Assembly: GCF_029229925.1 (NCBI RefSeq)
Contig: NZ_CP107254.1
Span: 248,001 to 312,000, forward strand
Direction: 5' to 3'
DNA length: 64,000 nucleotides
DNA from: Halorhabdus sp. BNX81
Lineage (GTDB): Archaea; Halobacteriota; Halobacteria; Halobacteriales; Haloarculaceae
Numbering within the stretch: position 1 is the first letter of the stretch; each line of letters opens with the position of its first letter. The notes beneath the pieces were generated by a model that saw only the letters and a list, made by a program, of their open reading frames with translations, made no database searches and was not told the origin of the DNA. Position numbers and translations under genes: made by a program. Positions 63,013 through 64,000 of this stretch are shown here, in pieces.

Positions 63013-64000
63013 ATGGCTTCCGGTGTCCTCATCGACGTGGCGGTTATTCTCCTGACGTCGAGTGCGATCTGGCTCGGGAGCGGCTGGCTCGAAGGGGCCA
63101 GCGAACGACTGGCGACGCATTACGGACTCCCGCAGGTGGTCCAGGGGGCCGTGATCGCCGCCGTCGGATCGAGTATGCCCGAACTCGCGACCGTCGTGGT
63201 CGCCGGACTGGCTGGCTCGCTCGCACTCGGTGTCGGCGGGATCGTCGGGTCGGCGATCTTCAACGTCCTCGTCATCCCCGCGCTCGCCGGGCTCTTGACC
63301 GACGAGCCGATCGAGTCCAACCGGACGCTCGTCTACAAGGAGGCCCAGTTTTACATGCTCGCCGTCTCGGTCCTGCTGATCACGTTCGCGCTGGGGGTCA
63401 TCTACTATCCCGTCGACGGTGTCGCGCTGTCGGGGACGATCATCCGGCCGCTTGCACTCCTTCCACTCGGACTGTATGGGCTGTACGTCTTCATCCAGTA
63501 CCAGGACACCGCCGATCACCGGGCAAGCACGGTCCCGCCAGCGGATGGCGATGCTATCGAACCGGGTCGACAGTGGGGCTTGCTTGCAGCCGGGCTGGTC
63601 GTGATCGTCGTTGCCGTCCACTTCCTCGTGGAGTCGGTGTCCGCCCTCGGCGAAACCTTCGGCGTTCCCGCGTTTATGTTGGGTGTGACGATCATCGCCG
63701 CCGCGACCAGTTTGCCGGATGCGCTGGTGAGTGTCCGCGCCGCTCGGGAGGACCGTGGGGTGACGTCGCTGGCGAACGTCCTCGGCTCGAACACGTTCGA
63801 TCTGCTGGTGGCGATTCCAGTCGGTGTTCTCATCGTCGGTGACGCGGCGATCGACTTCGCGATGGCCGTCCCGATGTTCGGCGTGCTCACGGCAGCGACG
63901 ATCGCGCTCTTCACTGCGCTTCGGACGGACCTTTGGCTGTCCGATCAGGAGGCGTTTGGCCTCCTTGTTCTCTATGGAGTGTTCGTCGGCTGGGTCGTGC
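63013..64000 (+). CDS. Sodium/calcium exchanger family protein (3' end beyond window)
   Basis: An open frame from the ATG at 63013 to the window end, 329 codons with no stop. Two alpha repeats are visible: AVGSSMPELATVVVAGLAGS with VGGIVGSAIFNVL, and GVTIIAAATSLPDALVSVRA with SLANVLGSNTFDLLV. These are the ion-binding helices of the CaCA family. Acts in the membrane exchanging Ca for Na or H. The start follows 44 nt after the antiporter stop. Partial. Confidence 0.9.
   Translation, partial: MASGVLIDVAVILLTSSAIWLGSGWLEGASERLATHYGLPQVVQGAVIAAVGSSMPELATVVVAGLAGSLALGVGGIVGSAIFNVLVIPALAGLLTDEPIESNRTLVYKEAQFYMLAVSVLLITFALGVIYYPVDGVALSGTIIRPLALLPLGLYGLYVFIQYQDTADHRASTVPPADGDAIEPGRQWGLLAAGLVVIVVAVHFLVESVSALGETFGVPAFMLGVTIIAAATSLPDALVSVRAAREDRGVTSLANVLGSNTFDLLVAIPVGVLIVGDAAIDFAMAVPMFGVLTAATIALFTALRTDLWLSDQEAFGLLVLYGVFVGWVV

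Overview
The window is haloarchaeal chromosome. The signs are high GC, strongly acidic proteins, archaeal TATA boxes about 25-30 nt upstream of leaderless start codons, coenzyme F420 enzymes (CofE, a Mer-like reductase, an FrhB-like protein), archaeal information genes (ribosomal L40e and LX/L18Ae, prefoldin alpha, FtsY) and haloarchaea-specific small proteins. Two adjacent GH94 sugar phosphorylases and a bacterial-type KDPG aldolase suggest a sugar-degrading genus such as Halorhabdus. That placement is an inference.

Layout. 0-5 kb: the end of cofE, a Mer-like F420 oxidoreductase, small proteins, NAD kinase, a KaiC-like ATPase and a universal stress protein. 5-7 kb: an AT-rich islet with a zinc-ribbon membrane protein and a Tat-exported precursor that ends in a 43-residue, 12-cysteine peptide, resembling a halocin precursor. 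7-17 kb: a HerA-like ATPase, an EEP-family hydrolase, an ABC exporter, and proC / proB-proA split by a two-gene cassette. 17-24 kb: VapBC, two GH94 phosphorylases, hemB. 24-30 kb: an ammonium block, glnK / amt-glnK / Lrp / amt-glnK, in which each amt is preceded by a 28-codon upstream ORF. 30-38 kb: tRNA-Thr and tRNA-Gly set among repeats, nadE, a J-domain protein, an M48 protease, serA, and a MITE-like element. 38-49 kb: a TrmB-type regulator, an MFS transporter, an IMPase, a second VapBC, an MNT-HEPN module beside a Bat-type regulator, a divergent SRPBCC gene, a methyltransferase and an aldo/keto reductase. 49-55 kb: KDPG aldolase, rplX-pfdA-ftsY, and a siroheme reductase overlapping an FrhB-like gene. 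55-64 kb: a third VapBC, a redoxin fusion, Tsr3, an enolase-superfamily enzyme, L40e, an MBL hydrolase, a CPA antiporter with TrkA domains, and a Na/Ca exchanger cut by the window end.

How the genes work together. Nitrogen supply is a theme: two Amt channels, three P-II proteins, a putative nitrite/sulfite reductase paired with an F420-type electron-input protein, and proline synthesis from glutamate. GH94 enzymes, KDPG aldolase and a TrmB regulator point to sugar use.

Most unusual signals: (1) the halocin-like cysteine-rich precursor, whose core is about 38% GC; (2) the matched 28-codon ORFs and related promoters before both amt genes; (3) two two-gene insertions, displacing sequence by 1350 and 1360 bp, each leaving a roughly 20-codon diverged copy of the neighbouring gene's C-terminus on its far side (proC and the Bat-type regulator); (4) a possible split F420H2-dependent siroheme reductase.
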